64,000 nucleotides of DNA, taken from the NCBI GenBank assembly GCA_965218235.1, contig OZ244596.1, positions 2,170,001-2,234,000 of the forward strand. The letters run 5' to 3'. Positions within the stretch are counted from its first letter, which is position 1, and every line of letters starts with the position of its first letter. Below are positions 19,602 through 27,726 of this stretch, in pieces. Under the pieces are notes generated by a model that ran no database searches, was not told where the DNA came from, and saw nothing but the letters and a program-made list of their open reading frames with translations. The position numbers and the translations under genes were made by a program. The DNA is from CADCWK01 sp965218235. Its GTDB lineage: Bacteria; Chloroflexota; Chloroflexia; Thermomicrobiales; UBA6265.

Positions 19602-20729
19602 ATGGTCAGCGCCGCATCAGAGACGGCCACCGGTTTCGATCGCCTGATTCGCCCCGCGCTCCGGCACGCGGCGGCCTACATTCCAGCGACGATCGAGACC
19701 GGCGACCACCATCCGGCGCGTGAGATCAAGCTGGACATGAACGAGTCGCCCTATGGCCCGTCGCCGAAGGTGGCCGAGGCGCTCGCGAAGTTTCACCTGA
19801 CCAACCGCTACCCGAGCATCCAGCAGGACCGGCTCCGGGCGGCGATCGCCGCGTTCGCCGGCGTCGATACCCGCCAGGTCGTCCCCGGCGCCGGGATGGA
19901 CGACGTCCTGACCAACCTCTACACGACCTTCGTCGACCAGGGCGACGAGGTTGTCATCGCCGACCCGACCTTCGGTGTCTATCGCCACGCGATCGGCGTC
20001 CGGGGCGGCGTGGTCGTCGATGTCCCGCTCGGTCCACGACCGGACTTCGGGCTCGATGTCGATGGCGTCCTGGCGGCGATCACCAGCCGGACCAAGCTCA
20101 TCATGGTTTGCAACCCGAACAACCCGACCGGCCACCTGATTCCCGGCGCGGTCGTCGAGCGGCTCGTCCGGGAGGCGTCGTGCCTTGTCGTCGTCGATGA
20201 GGCCTACGCCGAGTTCTCCGGCCAGTCGCAGATCGGCCTGATGGACCGCTACGAGAACGTCTGTGTGCTCCGGACCCTGAGCAAGTGGGCCGGGCTCGCC
20301 GGGATGCGGATCGGCTATGGCATCTTCCCGGAGTGGATGCTCGGCGCGATCTGGTCGGCGGTGCCGGCCTTCTGCAACATCTCGACCGCCGCCGAGGCCG
20401 CCGCGATCGCCGCCCTCGACGACGCGGATCACCTGCGCGGTGTCGTCCAGCGGATGGTCGCGGACCGCGACGCCCTGGCCGATCGCCTGCGGACGATCCA
20501 TGGCGTCAAGCCGTTCCCGTCCGCGACGAACTTCCTCCTGTTCAGCCTGCCAGTCGAAGACGCCGGGCCGATCCACCGGGAGCTTGGCCGCCGCGGCATC
20601 CATGTCCGCTACTTCGGCAACCCCGCCCACCAGATGCGGGACTGCCTTCGGGTCAGCGTCGGAACGAGTGAGGAGAACATGCTCTTCGCCGAGGAGCTCG
20701 AGCAGATCCTCGGGGAGTGTCGGGTATGA
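19602..20729 (+). CDS. hisC: Histidinol-phosphate aminotransferase
   Basis: This is a PLP-dependent enzyme that makes histidinol phosphate from imidazole-acetol phosphate. Visible motifs are LDMNESPYGPSP near the N-terminus, VCNPNNPTGHLI, VVDEAYAEFSG, and the Schiff-base lysine K228 in LSKWAGLAGMRIGYG. The ATG at 19602 (AAGGGA eight nucleotides upstream) gives 375 residues, the usual size. Its stop overlaps the hisB start (ATGA at 20726-20729), so the two are translationally coupled. Confidence 0.97.
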   Translation: MVSAASETATGFDRLIRPALRHAAAYIPATIETGDHHPAREIKLDMNESPYGPSPKVAEALAKFHLTNRYPSIQQDRLRAAIAAFAGVDTRQVVPGAGMDDVLTNLYTTFVDQGDEVVIADPTFGVYRHAIGVRGGVVVDVPLGPRPDFGLDVDGVLAAITSRTKLIMVCNPNNPTGHLIPGAVVERLVREASCLVVVDEAYAEFSGQSQIGLMDRYENVCVLRTLSKWAGLAGMRIGYGIFPEWMLGAIWSAVPAFCNISTAAEAAAIAALDDADHLRGVVQRMVADRDALADRLRTIHGVKPFPSATNFLLFSLPVEDAGPIHRELGRRGIHVRYFGNPAHQMRDCLRVSVGTSEENMLFAEELEQILGECRV

Positions 20730-21349
20730 CAGGACTCATCCGTCATCCAGTTCACGTCGAGCGTTCGGCGACTGTCGAGCGCGAAACTGGCGAGACGACG
20801 ATCTCGCTGCGGGTCGATCTCGACGGCTCTGGCACGGCCCAGGTCGAGACCGGCGTCGCCTTCCTCGACCACATGCTGGACGCGCTCGCTCGCCACGGCC
20901 AGCTCGATCTGCGGGTCACGGCGACCGGCGACGCCGCGATGGACCCGCACCACACGGTGGAGGACGTTGGGATCGCCCTCGGTACCGCCATCCGGCAGGC
21001 CCTTGGCGCTCGCGGTGGTATTGCCCGGTACGGCCACGCCTATGCTCCGCTGGACGAGGCGCTGGCCCGGACGGTGATCGACGTCTCTGGAAGGCCGTTT
21101 TGTCACTATGAGGCCGCCATGCCGGAGCCGATGATCGGGGCCGACTTCGCCAGCAGCCTGGTCGAGGAGTTCTGGCGCTCACTGGCTGTCAACGCCGGGT
21201 TGACGGTCCACATCGACCTGATCCGGTCGCGCAACGCCCACCATGCGGCCGAGGCGATCTTCAAGTCGGCCGCGCTGGCGCTCCACCATGCGACGCGCAT
21301 CACGCGCGACCCCGTCGCGGTCCCTTCCACGAAGGGGATGCTGGCTTAG
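20726..21349 (+). CDS. hisB: Imidazoleglycerol-phosphate dehydratase
   Basis: This is the monofunctional HisB dehydratase, 207 residues, without the phosphatase domain of the enterobacterial fusion. Manganese-binding motifs are present in both repeats: FLDHMLDALARHGQLDL and DPHHTVEDVGIALG in the first half; DVSGRPFCHYEA and NAHHAAEAIFKSAALAL in the second. It starts inside the hisC stop codon. Confidence 0.98.
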   Translation: MTGLIRHPVHVERSATVERETGETTISLRVDLDGSGTAQVETGVAFLDHMLDALARHGQLDLRVTATGDAAMDPHHTVEDVGIALGTAIRQALGARGGIARYGHAYAPLDEALARTVIDVSGRPFCHYEAAMPEPMIGADFASSLVEEFWRSLAVNAGLTVHIDLIRSRNAHHAAEAIFKSAALALHHATRITRDPVAVPSTKGMLA

Positions 21350-21361
21350 GTCGACAGGCAT

Positions 21362-21397
21362 TACCCCAACCGTCTACCCCAACCGTCTACCCCACCC
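21362..21397 (+). repeat. 13-nt tandem repeat before hisH
   Basis: The unit TACCCCAACCGTC occurs twice in direct succession (21362-21374, 21375-21387), followed by a partial third copy TACCCCACCC. It fills most of the 68-nt hisB-hisH spacer, the largest gap after hisC in this tightly packed operon. Confidence 0.9.
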
Positions 21398-21417
21398 GCC
21401 GTGACAAGGACGCCCCT

Positions 21418-22062
21418 ATGATCGCCGTGATCGATTACGGAGCGGGCAACCTCCGCTCCATTCGCCGTGCCCTCGAAGCGTCTGGCGCCGATGTGACCGT
21501 AAGCAACGATCCCGGAGAGATCGCCGTTGCTGATGCGGTCGTCTTGCCCGGGGTTGGCGCCGCCGCCCACGCGATGAACCGGCTCGCCGAGCTCGACCTG
21601 GTCCGACCGATTCGCGACGCCGCTGACAGCGGACGGCCGTTCATGGGCATCTGCCTCGGGATGCAACTCCTGTTCGATCACCAGGAAGAGGGCGACTCGC
21701 AGGGGCTGGGGCTGATCCGCGGCCGGGTCCGGTCGCTGGAGTCCGGCGTCAAGGTCCCGCACATGGGCTGGAACCAGTCGCGGGTCGTCCGGCCGGGGCC
21801 GCTCGGAGTGGCTGGTGACGAACGGTTCTACTACTTCGTCCACTCCTATGTCGTCGAGCCCGAAGATGCCGCTGTCGTCGCGGCCGAGGCCAGCTACGGC
21901 ACGACCTTCCCAAGTGTCGTCGTCCGGGACAACATTTGGGGAACCCAGTTCCACCCTGAGAAGAGCGGAACGGATGGCCTCGCCCTGATCGACCGGTTCG
22001 TGGCGCAGACCCGCAAGGCGGGAAAGACGGGTGCTCCCGTGGAAGGGCCGGACGAGCGGTGA
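21418..22062 (+). CDS. hisH: Imidazole glycerol phosphate synthase, glutamine amidotransferase subunit
   Basis: HisH supplies ammonia from glutamine to HisF. It is a class I amidotransferase of 214 residues with the nucleophile C79 in GICLGMQLLF, the oxyanion region PGVGAAAHAM, and the His-Glu pair in GTQFHPEKSG. AAGGA lies upstream of the ATG at 21418. Its stop overlaps the GTG start of hisA by 4 nt. Confidence 0.98.
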   Translation: MIAVIDYGAGNLRSIRRALEASGADVTVSNDPGEIAVADAVVLPGVGAAAHAMNRLAELDLVRPIRDAADSGRPFMGICLGMQLLFDHQEEGDSQGLGLIRGRVRSLESGVKVPHMGWNQSRVVRPGPLGVAGDERFYYFVHSYVVEPEDAAVVAAEASYGTTFPSVVVRDNIWGTQFHPEKSGTDGLALIDRFVAQTRKAGKTGAPVEGPDER

Positions 22063-22832
22063 TCATCTACCCAAGCATCGACATCCTGGACGGACGCTGC
22101 GTCCGGTTGGTCGAGGGCGACTTCGCCCGCGAGACGATCTACGACGATGACCCAGTCCGGGTCGCGTTCCGCTGGGTCGAGTCGGGAGCCGAGTGGATCC
22201 ATATCGTCGACCTCGACGGCTCGCTCCAGAAGCGGCCAGTCAGCATCGACATCATCGAGCGAATCCGGGCGGTCGTTCCGGCCCCGGTTCGGCTCCAGCT
22301 CGGCGGCGGGATCCGCTCGATGACGCATCTTGATCGGGTCTTCGGGATCGGCGTCGATCGGGCCGTGCTCGGTTCGGTCGCGATCGACGACCCTGATCTG
22401 GTCGCGACCGCGGTCGAGCGTTGGGGGGACCGGATCGCGGTCGGGCTCGACGCCCGGAACGGTTTCCTCGCGGCCAACGGCTGGATCGATCAGACCCGGG
22501 TCGCGGCGTCGGATCTCGCCGCCCGGCTCGGCGAGGTCGGCGTGCGGACGTTCATCTTCACCGACATCGCCCGGGACGGGACGCTGGCTGGTCCGAATCT
22601 CAACGCATTGACCGCGATGGCCGGGGCGGTCGGAACTGCGGGCGACATCCCCGATCCGTCGGTCGGCCTGATCGCGTCCGGGGGCGTCGCGGAGATCTCC
22701 GACGTTCCCGCCGTCGCCGCGACCGGCGCAAGCGGCATGATCATCGGCCGGGCGCTCTATGACGGCCGGGTCGACCTCGCCGAGGCGATCGCTTTGGCGC
22801 GAACCGTGACGGCGGAAGGAGCTTCGCGATGA
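22059..22832 (+). CDS. hisA: ProFAR isomerase (phosphoribosylformimino-AICAR-P isomerase)
   Basis: HisA is the (beta/alpha)8-barrel Amadori isomerase of histidine synthesis. It begins IIYPSIDILDGRCVRLVEGD with the catalytic Asp in IDILDG and has the second Asp in FTDIARDGTLAGPN, plus phosphate-binding GGGIRS and ASGGVAE motifs. The start is a GTG overlapping the hisH stop; the stop overlaps the hisF ATG. 257 residues. Confidence 0.98.
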   Translation: MIIYPSIDILDGRCVRLVEGDFARETIYDDDPVRVAFRWVESGAEWIHIVDLDGSLQKRPVSIDIIERIRAVVPAPVRLQLGGGIRSMTHLDRVFGIGVDRAVLGSVAIDDPDLVATAVERWGDRIAVGLDARNGFLAANGWIDQTRVAASDLAARLGEVGVRTFIFTDIARDGTLAGPNLNALTAMAGAVGTAGDIPDPSVGLIASGGVAEISDVPAVAATGASGMIIGRALYDGRVDLAEAIALARTVTAEGASR

Positions 22833-23632
22833 CTCAGACAACGGTGCACGCGGCCGCCGTCCCGGCCACGACCCTGACACGGCGGGTGATTCCCTGCCTT
22901 GACGTGACGGACGGACGCGTGGTGAAAGGCGTCAGCTTCGTCAACCTCCGCGACGCCGGCGACCCGGTCGAGCTGGCGGCCCGCTACAACGCCGAGGGAG
23001 CCGACGAGCTGGTCTTCCTCGACATCACGGCGTCGAGTGACAGCCGATCGACCATGATCGATGTCGTCGCCCGGACCGCCGACCAGGTCTTCATTCCGCT
23101 GACCGTCGGCGGCGGTGTCCGCAGCGTCGCCGATATGCGGCAGATGCTCGGGGCAGGAGCGGACAAGGTCTCGGTCAACACGGCCGCGCTGGCCGACCCC
23201 GAGCTGATCGCTCGGGGTGCGGATGTTTTCGGTCGCCAGTGCATCGTGGTGGCGATCGATGCCCGGCGCCGGTCGCACGGCTCCGGCTGGGATGTCTTCA
23301 CCCATGGCGGACGCCGGCCGGCCGGCCGGGACGTCGTCGCGTGGGCGATCGAGGCGACCGGTCGTGGGGCCGGAGAGATCCTTCTGACCAGCATGGACCG
23401 TGACGGGACCGGCGAGGGTTACGACCTGCCGCTCCTGGAGGCGGTTGGGCAGGCGGTCAATGTGCCCGTGATCGCCTCGGGTGGAGCCGGGACACTGGAT
23501 CACCTCGTCGAGGGGCTCCAGCCGGGTCGGGCCGACGCCGTCCTCGCCGCCAGCATCTTCCACTTCGGCCAGTTCCGGATCGGAGAGGCCAAGGGGCATC
23601 TCGCGGCCAGCGGCCTGCCGGTGCGGCCATGA
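22829..23632 (+). CDS. hisF: Imidazole glycerol phosphate synthase, cyclase subunit
   Basis: HisF closes the imidazole ring using ammonia from HisH. It shows the barrel motifs RVIPCLDVTDGRVVKGVSF, DITASSDSR, TVGGGVRSV, VSVNTAAL, LTSMDRDGTGEGYDL and ASGGAGTL. The catalytic Asp pair (in CLDV and in MDRDGT) is intact. At 267 residues it has about 15 extra residues at the N-terminus. It overlaps both neighbours by 4 nt. Confidence 0.98.
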   Translation: MTQTTVHAAAVPATTLTRRVIPCLDVTDGRVVKGVSFVNLRDAGDPVELAARYNAEGADELVFLDITASSDSRSTMIDVVARTADQVFIPLTVGGGVRSVADMRQMLGAGADKVSVNTAALADPELIARGADVFGRQCIVVAIDARRRSHGSGWDVFTHGGRRPAGRDVVAWAIEATGRGAGEILLTSMDRDGTGEGYDLPLLEAVGQAVNVPVIASGGAGTLDHLVEGLQPGRADAVLAASIFHFGQFRIGEAKGHLAASGLPVRP

Positions 23633-24582
23633 CCGTCGACACGCAGAGCATCGGATCCGGCACGGACGTCATCCACTTCGGCGCCGAGGGATTGATCCCG
23701 GCGGTCCTACAGGACGCTGTCAGCCGGCGGGTCCTGATGGTCGGTTTCATGAACACGGAGGCGTTGGCCGAAACCCGTCGGACCCGGCTGGTCCACTTCT
23801 GGAGCCGGAGCCGCGCGACGCTGTGGCAGAAGGGCGAGACGTCCGGAAACGTCTCCCGCGTCGTCGAGCTCCGGATCAACTGCGAGCAGAACAGCCTGTT
23901 GCTCCTGGTCGATCAGGTCAGTGCCATCTGCCACGACGGCTACCCGACCTGCTTCTACCGTCGCGTCGACGAGCAGGGCGATCTGCACGTCGTCGAGCCG
24001 CGGGTCTTCGACCCGGCCGATGTCTACGGCGAGCCGGGCGACCGGGCCGAACGACCGTCCCTCACTGAGACGATCGATTTGTGGTTCGGCGCCTACGAGT
24101 ACCTGCGGGATCACGATCTCGCTGCCGACTCGTCGACCTCGGAGCGTCTCCGATCAGGAGAGGATTTGAGAAGTCGAGTCGCGGACGAGCTTGGTGAGCT
24201 CGCTGGAATCCTCGATGGCAGTCACAAACACGGGACATTCGTGGACGACATTGCGCTCGAGTCCGGCCAGGTCCTGTACTGGATGACGGTCGTGGCCATC
24301 GGAGCTGGTCTCACATGGCATGACCTTGATCTGGTCAGGGTGATCCAGGCCTCAGGAACCACCTCGTTCGCGGGGGTCCCGGGAGAACGGGTGACCCTGC
24401 TGGCGATCGGCTCCCTCTGGCCGGCGGTATTGCCACTGGATCTGGTCGTGCAGATCCAGACGACGGTGGCGACCTTGGCCAGGGTCTGTGCTCTGACGTC
24501 GGTCGATTTTCAGCGCCTTATCGAAGATGACCTCACCAGTCTGGTGACGCGGCCGTACCTGGCTGGTCATTTCGGCGAGTGA
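23629..24582 (+). CDS. hisI: HisI-like cyclohydrolase fused to a HisE/MazG-like domain, atypical ligands
   Basis: The last gene of the his operon, 317 residues. Residues 15-115 are a HisI (phosphoribosyl-AMP cyclohydrolase) domain: GLIPAVLQD, VGFMNTEAL, WSRSRATLWQKGETSGN, then CHDGYPTCFYR. Zinc cysteines C85, C101 and C108 are kept, but the usual DCDxD magnesium motif reads NCEQN (84-88). Residues 145-243 resemble a HisE/MazG helical NTP pyrophosphatase (DELGEL at 186-191; ESGQVLYW at 211-218), where the expected ExxD has Gln at 214. Residues 245-317 match nothing I know. As no other hisI or hisE is present in the cluster, it probably covers both steps, but the ligand changes make this uncertain. 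Confidence 0.8.
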   Translation: MTVDTQSIGSGTDVIHFGAEGLIPAVLQDAVSRRVLMVGFMNTEALAETRRTRLVHFWSRSRATLWQKGETSGNVSRVVELRINCEQNSLLLLVDQVSAICHDGYPTCFYRRVDEQGDLHVVEPRVFDPADVYGEPGDRAERPSLTETIDLWFGAYEYLRDHDLAADSSTSERLRSGEDLRSRVADELGELAGILDGSHKHGTFVDDIALESGQVLYWMTVVAIGAGLTWHDLDLVRVIQASGTTSFAGVPGERVTLLAIGSLWPAVLPLDLVVQIQTTVATLARVCALTSVDFQRLIEDDLTSLVTRPYLAGHFGE

Positions 24583-24616
24583 TCCCGCTGCGGCGGACGT
24601 CGAGCGTTTGGTTGCG

Positions 24617-24637
24617 ACATGGCTCTCGCTTCGCTGG
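24617..24637 (+). repeat. 21-bp repeat, copy 1 (inverted relative to 27528-27548)
   Basis: These 21 nt are the exact reverse complement of 27528-27548. The copy lies in the 296-nt gap between the convergent hisI and PP2C-like/propeller genes. It is followed by a small imperfect hairpin (CTGGA at 24633-24637 with TCCAG at 24648-24652). The rest of the gap has no gene or clear terminator. Confidence 0.7.
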
Positions 24638-24878
24638 ACCTGTCCGCTCCAGGACGTCGTTCCGCGCAACGTTAATTGCGATCGGTGATGACGGGTTCAA
24701 GGTGACAGAGCGGTCGCGGAAACCGTCTCGCCGCAGAGCGAAGGCCGCTGCGGCGACTTCCCTCGAAGTCTTCGCCTTTACGGAACGGTTACCGCAAGGC
24801 ATCGCCACCTTGACAGTTGACCGAGCCGGTCCGTCGTTGAGTCCGATTCTTCTGGCACAGACGACAGGACGAGACCGC

Positions 24879-27143
24879 TCAGCCAGCGACCGGCAACGGG
24901 ACCGACCAGAGGGCGTCCTCGACGACGAAGACGATCCGGCTATTCGAGGCATCGACGGCGAAGTCGCTCGCGGTCATGAGGGAGCCTGAAGCGTCGATGC
25001 CGGTGACTGGGAACTCGTAGACGACGGCGGTGTCCTCATCCGGTGAGTAGCAGACCAGCCGGCCGCTTCCGGAGCCGGTATCGAGGATCCAGAGGTTCGA
25101 GCCGCTGGCGTCCATCGCTCTCGGCAAATTGAGCGGCGGGGTGACCGGGACGGTCATCGGGACTGCCTGCCCCTGGAGATCGAACGAGACGAGATTTCCC
25201 GTGTCGCCAAGGACGAACAGGTCATCGTTGACGGCAAGATCCAGTGCGCCGACCGATGATCCAGGCATGGACGCCGGCAGAGCGGGGACTCCGCCAGTCG
25301 CCGTGATGGACAACGGGATGGCGAACAGTGCGCCGTTCGAGCCATCGATGGCGACCATCTGCTCGTCATACACCGCGATCGCGGCGATCTGCCCGGCTGG
25401 AAGATCGAGCCGGGCGTCAAACGACTCAGCCGACCAGTTTCCCCGGCCATCGCGGTCGAAAAGCGTCGCTCCGTCCGTGACCGCGATGCCTGAGCGCGTG
25501 GCGACCGCGTCGAGGATCGGACCGACTTCCCGGCCGTCAATGGTGTCACCGGACCCTATCAGGTAGATCAACCGGTTGCTCTGGGGATCGAGCTCGTAGA
25601 GTGAATCGCCGACGACGAAGACCTCCGGGCCAGCGTGGAACAGGCGTGGCGACCGCTCGGCCGGGATCGATTCGACAGGCAACTGACCGAGCTGGGCCGG
25701 CGCCGCCAGCCGCAGCCGGCCAACCAGCCGGTCCTCGACCGCGGTCAGGCGAACCCAGCGCTGGTCGAGCTCCGGGCTGACGCCGGTCCGGGTTGCGAGG
25801 GTCCGAAGCTGGCCGCGTAACGTTCCAAGGCCGGAGGCATCGTCATTGGACTCGGCGCTGGCCAGCTCATCGTCGATCCGGGCGAGTGCGCCGGCGAGGT
25901 CGTGTTCGACGGCAGTCGAACGGAGATTGCCGATCCCGGTTCCGGCGGCAAGGAGGATGAGCAGGACCAGCGTCACAGCCAGCCAGCGGGGTGGTTCGAC
26001 CCGGTGCCGCAGATCGACCCGCGGAATCCGTACTCGCCAGCTCTCCGGGCGGACTCCCTCGCTACCGACGAAGCGGTGGACTCCATTGGCTCCCGGCAGG
26101 CGTCGATAACGGGGCGTGTCGACCAGCGAGACAGGTTGGTGCATCGTTCGGGGCCGTCCCGCTCGGTCCAGTGCGTCCGCAGTCCGCCATGGAGCGCGAA
26201 CGGCTGGCGCCGGGGCAGGTTCGGGTTCGGAGGTCCCGCGCCCGCTAACCCGCTCCCGCGGCCGGCTTCGCATCGTCGTGCCGCGGGGCGAACGGCGCTC
26301 GACCTGCCCCATGGTGGCGGCGACGGCGTGGCAGGTCGACACATTGCGGTCGCTGGCGACATGGTCCAGCCAATCCACCCACGCCTCGGCAGGGTCGGCA
26401 CCGGCCGGTCGGACGGGTCCCATGTCCTGCATGGTGATCGGATGCTCGGCTGGCCCGACCGGCAGCGAGGCAAGGGGTCGGCCAGACGGATCGGTCGGTG
26501 GCCGCAGACGGTCTTTCAGCGCCGGCAGGGTTGAGATGGCCCGGCCAAGGCTGGTGGAGCAGAGGACGATGGTGTCCCGCTCGATGACGGCGGTCCGGAA
26601 GAGGTCTGGGTGGACCTGATCGCGGACGCCGAGCGGCTCGGCCTTCGAGCGGTCCAGGCCAGCGTAGTGCGGCTCCCAGGAGTGCAACGCCGGAATCGTG
26701 TAGACCAGCTGGTCCTGGGTGAAGACGATCTGGATGGGTGGCACGTGGGCGAAGACGAGGTCCTGACCGTCCAGTGCCATCGCCGCGGCCCCGACGAAGA
26801 CGCGTTCGCCTCGACGCCGCCCCCGCTCGCCCCGGTTTGCCGCTCGAACACACGCATTCGCCGCGGCGAAACCACGAGCCAGCGCCTCGGGGACGGTCGA
26901 GTCGTACTGCGCCGCAAACCCTTGCCGCAGTGCCTCCAGGGCCTGCTCCGCGACGTCCCAGCCGAATGCCGTCTTGTCGACTGGCTCGACCGTCGCGACC
27001 AGCCAGCGCCCATCCGGGTTACCCGGCGCCCGGCTGGGGGCTGGCGAGATCGGGGCTGCAAAGACATGCGGCTGTGGGGCCGCTGGTTTCCCATGGTCGC
27101 GTCGGAAACTCTGGAGGGAGGCAAAGGGAGAGTGGGACGCCAC
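24879..27143 (-). CDS. Membrane protein: degenerate PP2C-like N-domain, extracytoplasmic propeller-like C-domain
   Basis: A 754-residue protein. Residues about 45-285 look like a PP2C phosphatase fold (RWLVATVEPVD, AANACVRAANRGERG, FVGAAAMALDGQDLVFAHVPP, DTIVLCSTSLGRAIS), but the acidic metal motifs such as DGMGG and SDG are absent, so it is probably inactive. A Pro/Arg-rich linker leads to one membrane helix at about 387-406 (WLAVTLVLLILLAAGTGIG), then a helical stretch, then beta-rich repeats (about 500-754; VFVVGDSLYELDP, DLFVLGDTGNLVSFD, LWILDTGSG) like a beta-propeller outside the membrane. GTG at 27143 is chosen because GAGGA lies upstream; an ATG at 27281 would add 46 residues. Role unknown; signalling or sensing is an inference. 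Confidence 0.65.
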   Translation of the reverse strand: MASHSPFASLQSFRRDHGKPAAPQPHVFAAPISPAPSRAPGNPDGRWLVATVEPVDKTAFGWDVAEQALEALRQGFAAQYDSTVPEALARGFAAANACVRAANRGERGRRRGERVFVGAAAMALDGQDLVFAHVPPIQIVFTQDQLVYTIPALHSWEPHYAGLDRSKAEPLGVRDQVHPDLFRTAVIERDTIVLCSTSLGRAISTLPALKDRLRPPTDPSGRPLASLPVGPAEHPITMQDMGPVRPAGADPAEAWVDWLDHVASDRNVSTCHAVAATMGQVERRSPRGTTMRSRPRERVSGRGTSEPEPAPAPAVRAPWRTADALDRAGRPRTMHQPVSLVDTPRYRRLPGANGVHRFVGSEGVRPESWRVRIPRVDLRHRVEPPRWLAVTLVLLILLAAGTGIGNLRSTAVEHDLAGALARIDDELASAESNDDASGLGTLRGQLRTLATRTGVSPELDQRWVRLTAVEDRLVGRLRLAAPAQLGQLPVESIPAERSPRLFHAGPEVFVVGDSLYELDPQSNRLIYLIGSGDTIDGREVGPILDAVATRSGIAVTDGATLFDRDGRGNWSAESFDARLDLPAGQIAAIAVYDEQMVAIDGSNGALFAIPLSITATGGVPALPASMPGSSVGALDLAVNDDLFVLGDTGNLVSFDLQGQAVPMTVPVTPPLNLPRAMDASGSNLWILDTGSGSGRLVCYSPDEDTAVVYEFPVTGIDASGSLMTASDFAVDASNSRIVFVVEDALWSVPLPVAG

Positions 27144-27726
27144 GGGCGATTCCTCGATGCTGGCCACATATTGACACTTGTCCGTGACCGCCCGAAGAAC
27201 GAGATCCCGAGACACCCTTTCGATGGTGTCCGTACACCGATATAGTAGCCTGAAAAACAGACTGCGTCGACTGCCAGTCAACGCCTCGATGGGCGCCAGA
27301 ATAGCGGCTCGCCGGGACTATGGCATATGGCGTCGTTGAGGTGCCGGTAGCAAACCGGCCGCCGCGCTTTAACAGGATGTGACGGAGTGGGCCTGCCCCT
27401 CCCGGCCGCCGCGGCGGCCCTCGCCGCCCGGTGCAACAATGCATCGTCGCCGTCTCGTGACATCGAAACACGCCGTTTCCGACCACCGTTACCGCGTCGC
27501 GGAGTGGCGCCTTCGGCGCGGACCAGACCAGCGAAGCGAGAGCCATGTTCCTACGGGAAGGCACCTGGCAGCGGGTCGCATGAGTGCCATTTGCGCTTAC
27601 CCGAAGGCAAAGGCAGACCCCGTCATAGATCATCCGCTGCCGTAATTTCGCTGTTTCATCGCTTTGTCATCCTGATGTAGGGACTCCCCCAAGCCTGACC
27701 TCTGGGGCTGCCAAGTCGATGCATCG
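27144..27726. other. 583-nt intergenic region with repeats and palindromes
   Basis: The region lies between eno and the downstream PP2C-like/propeller gene, both on the minus strand. It holds a perfect palindrome GGCCGCCGCGGCGGCC (27404-27419), hairpins GCCGGT/ACCGGC (27343-27359) and GCGCC-TTC-GGCGC (27507-27519), and the second copy of the 21-bp repeat (27528-27548). I found no supported gene or RNA in it. Confidence 0.6.
27528..27548 (-). repeat. 21-bp repeat, copy 2
   Basis: Exact reverse complement of 24617-24637. Directly upstream is a GCGCC-TTC-GGCGC hairpin. Similarity outside the 21 bp is weak on both sides, though a short CGGAC-containing stretch just upstream is partly shared. Confidence 0.7.

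Noticed and set aside
27404..27419. Perfect palindrome GGCCGCCGCGGCGGCC as an operator
   Set aside because: It is made only of G and C in a GC-rich gap, far from any promoter-like sequence, so chance is a good explanation.
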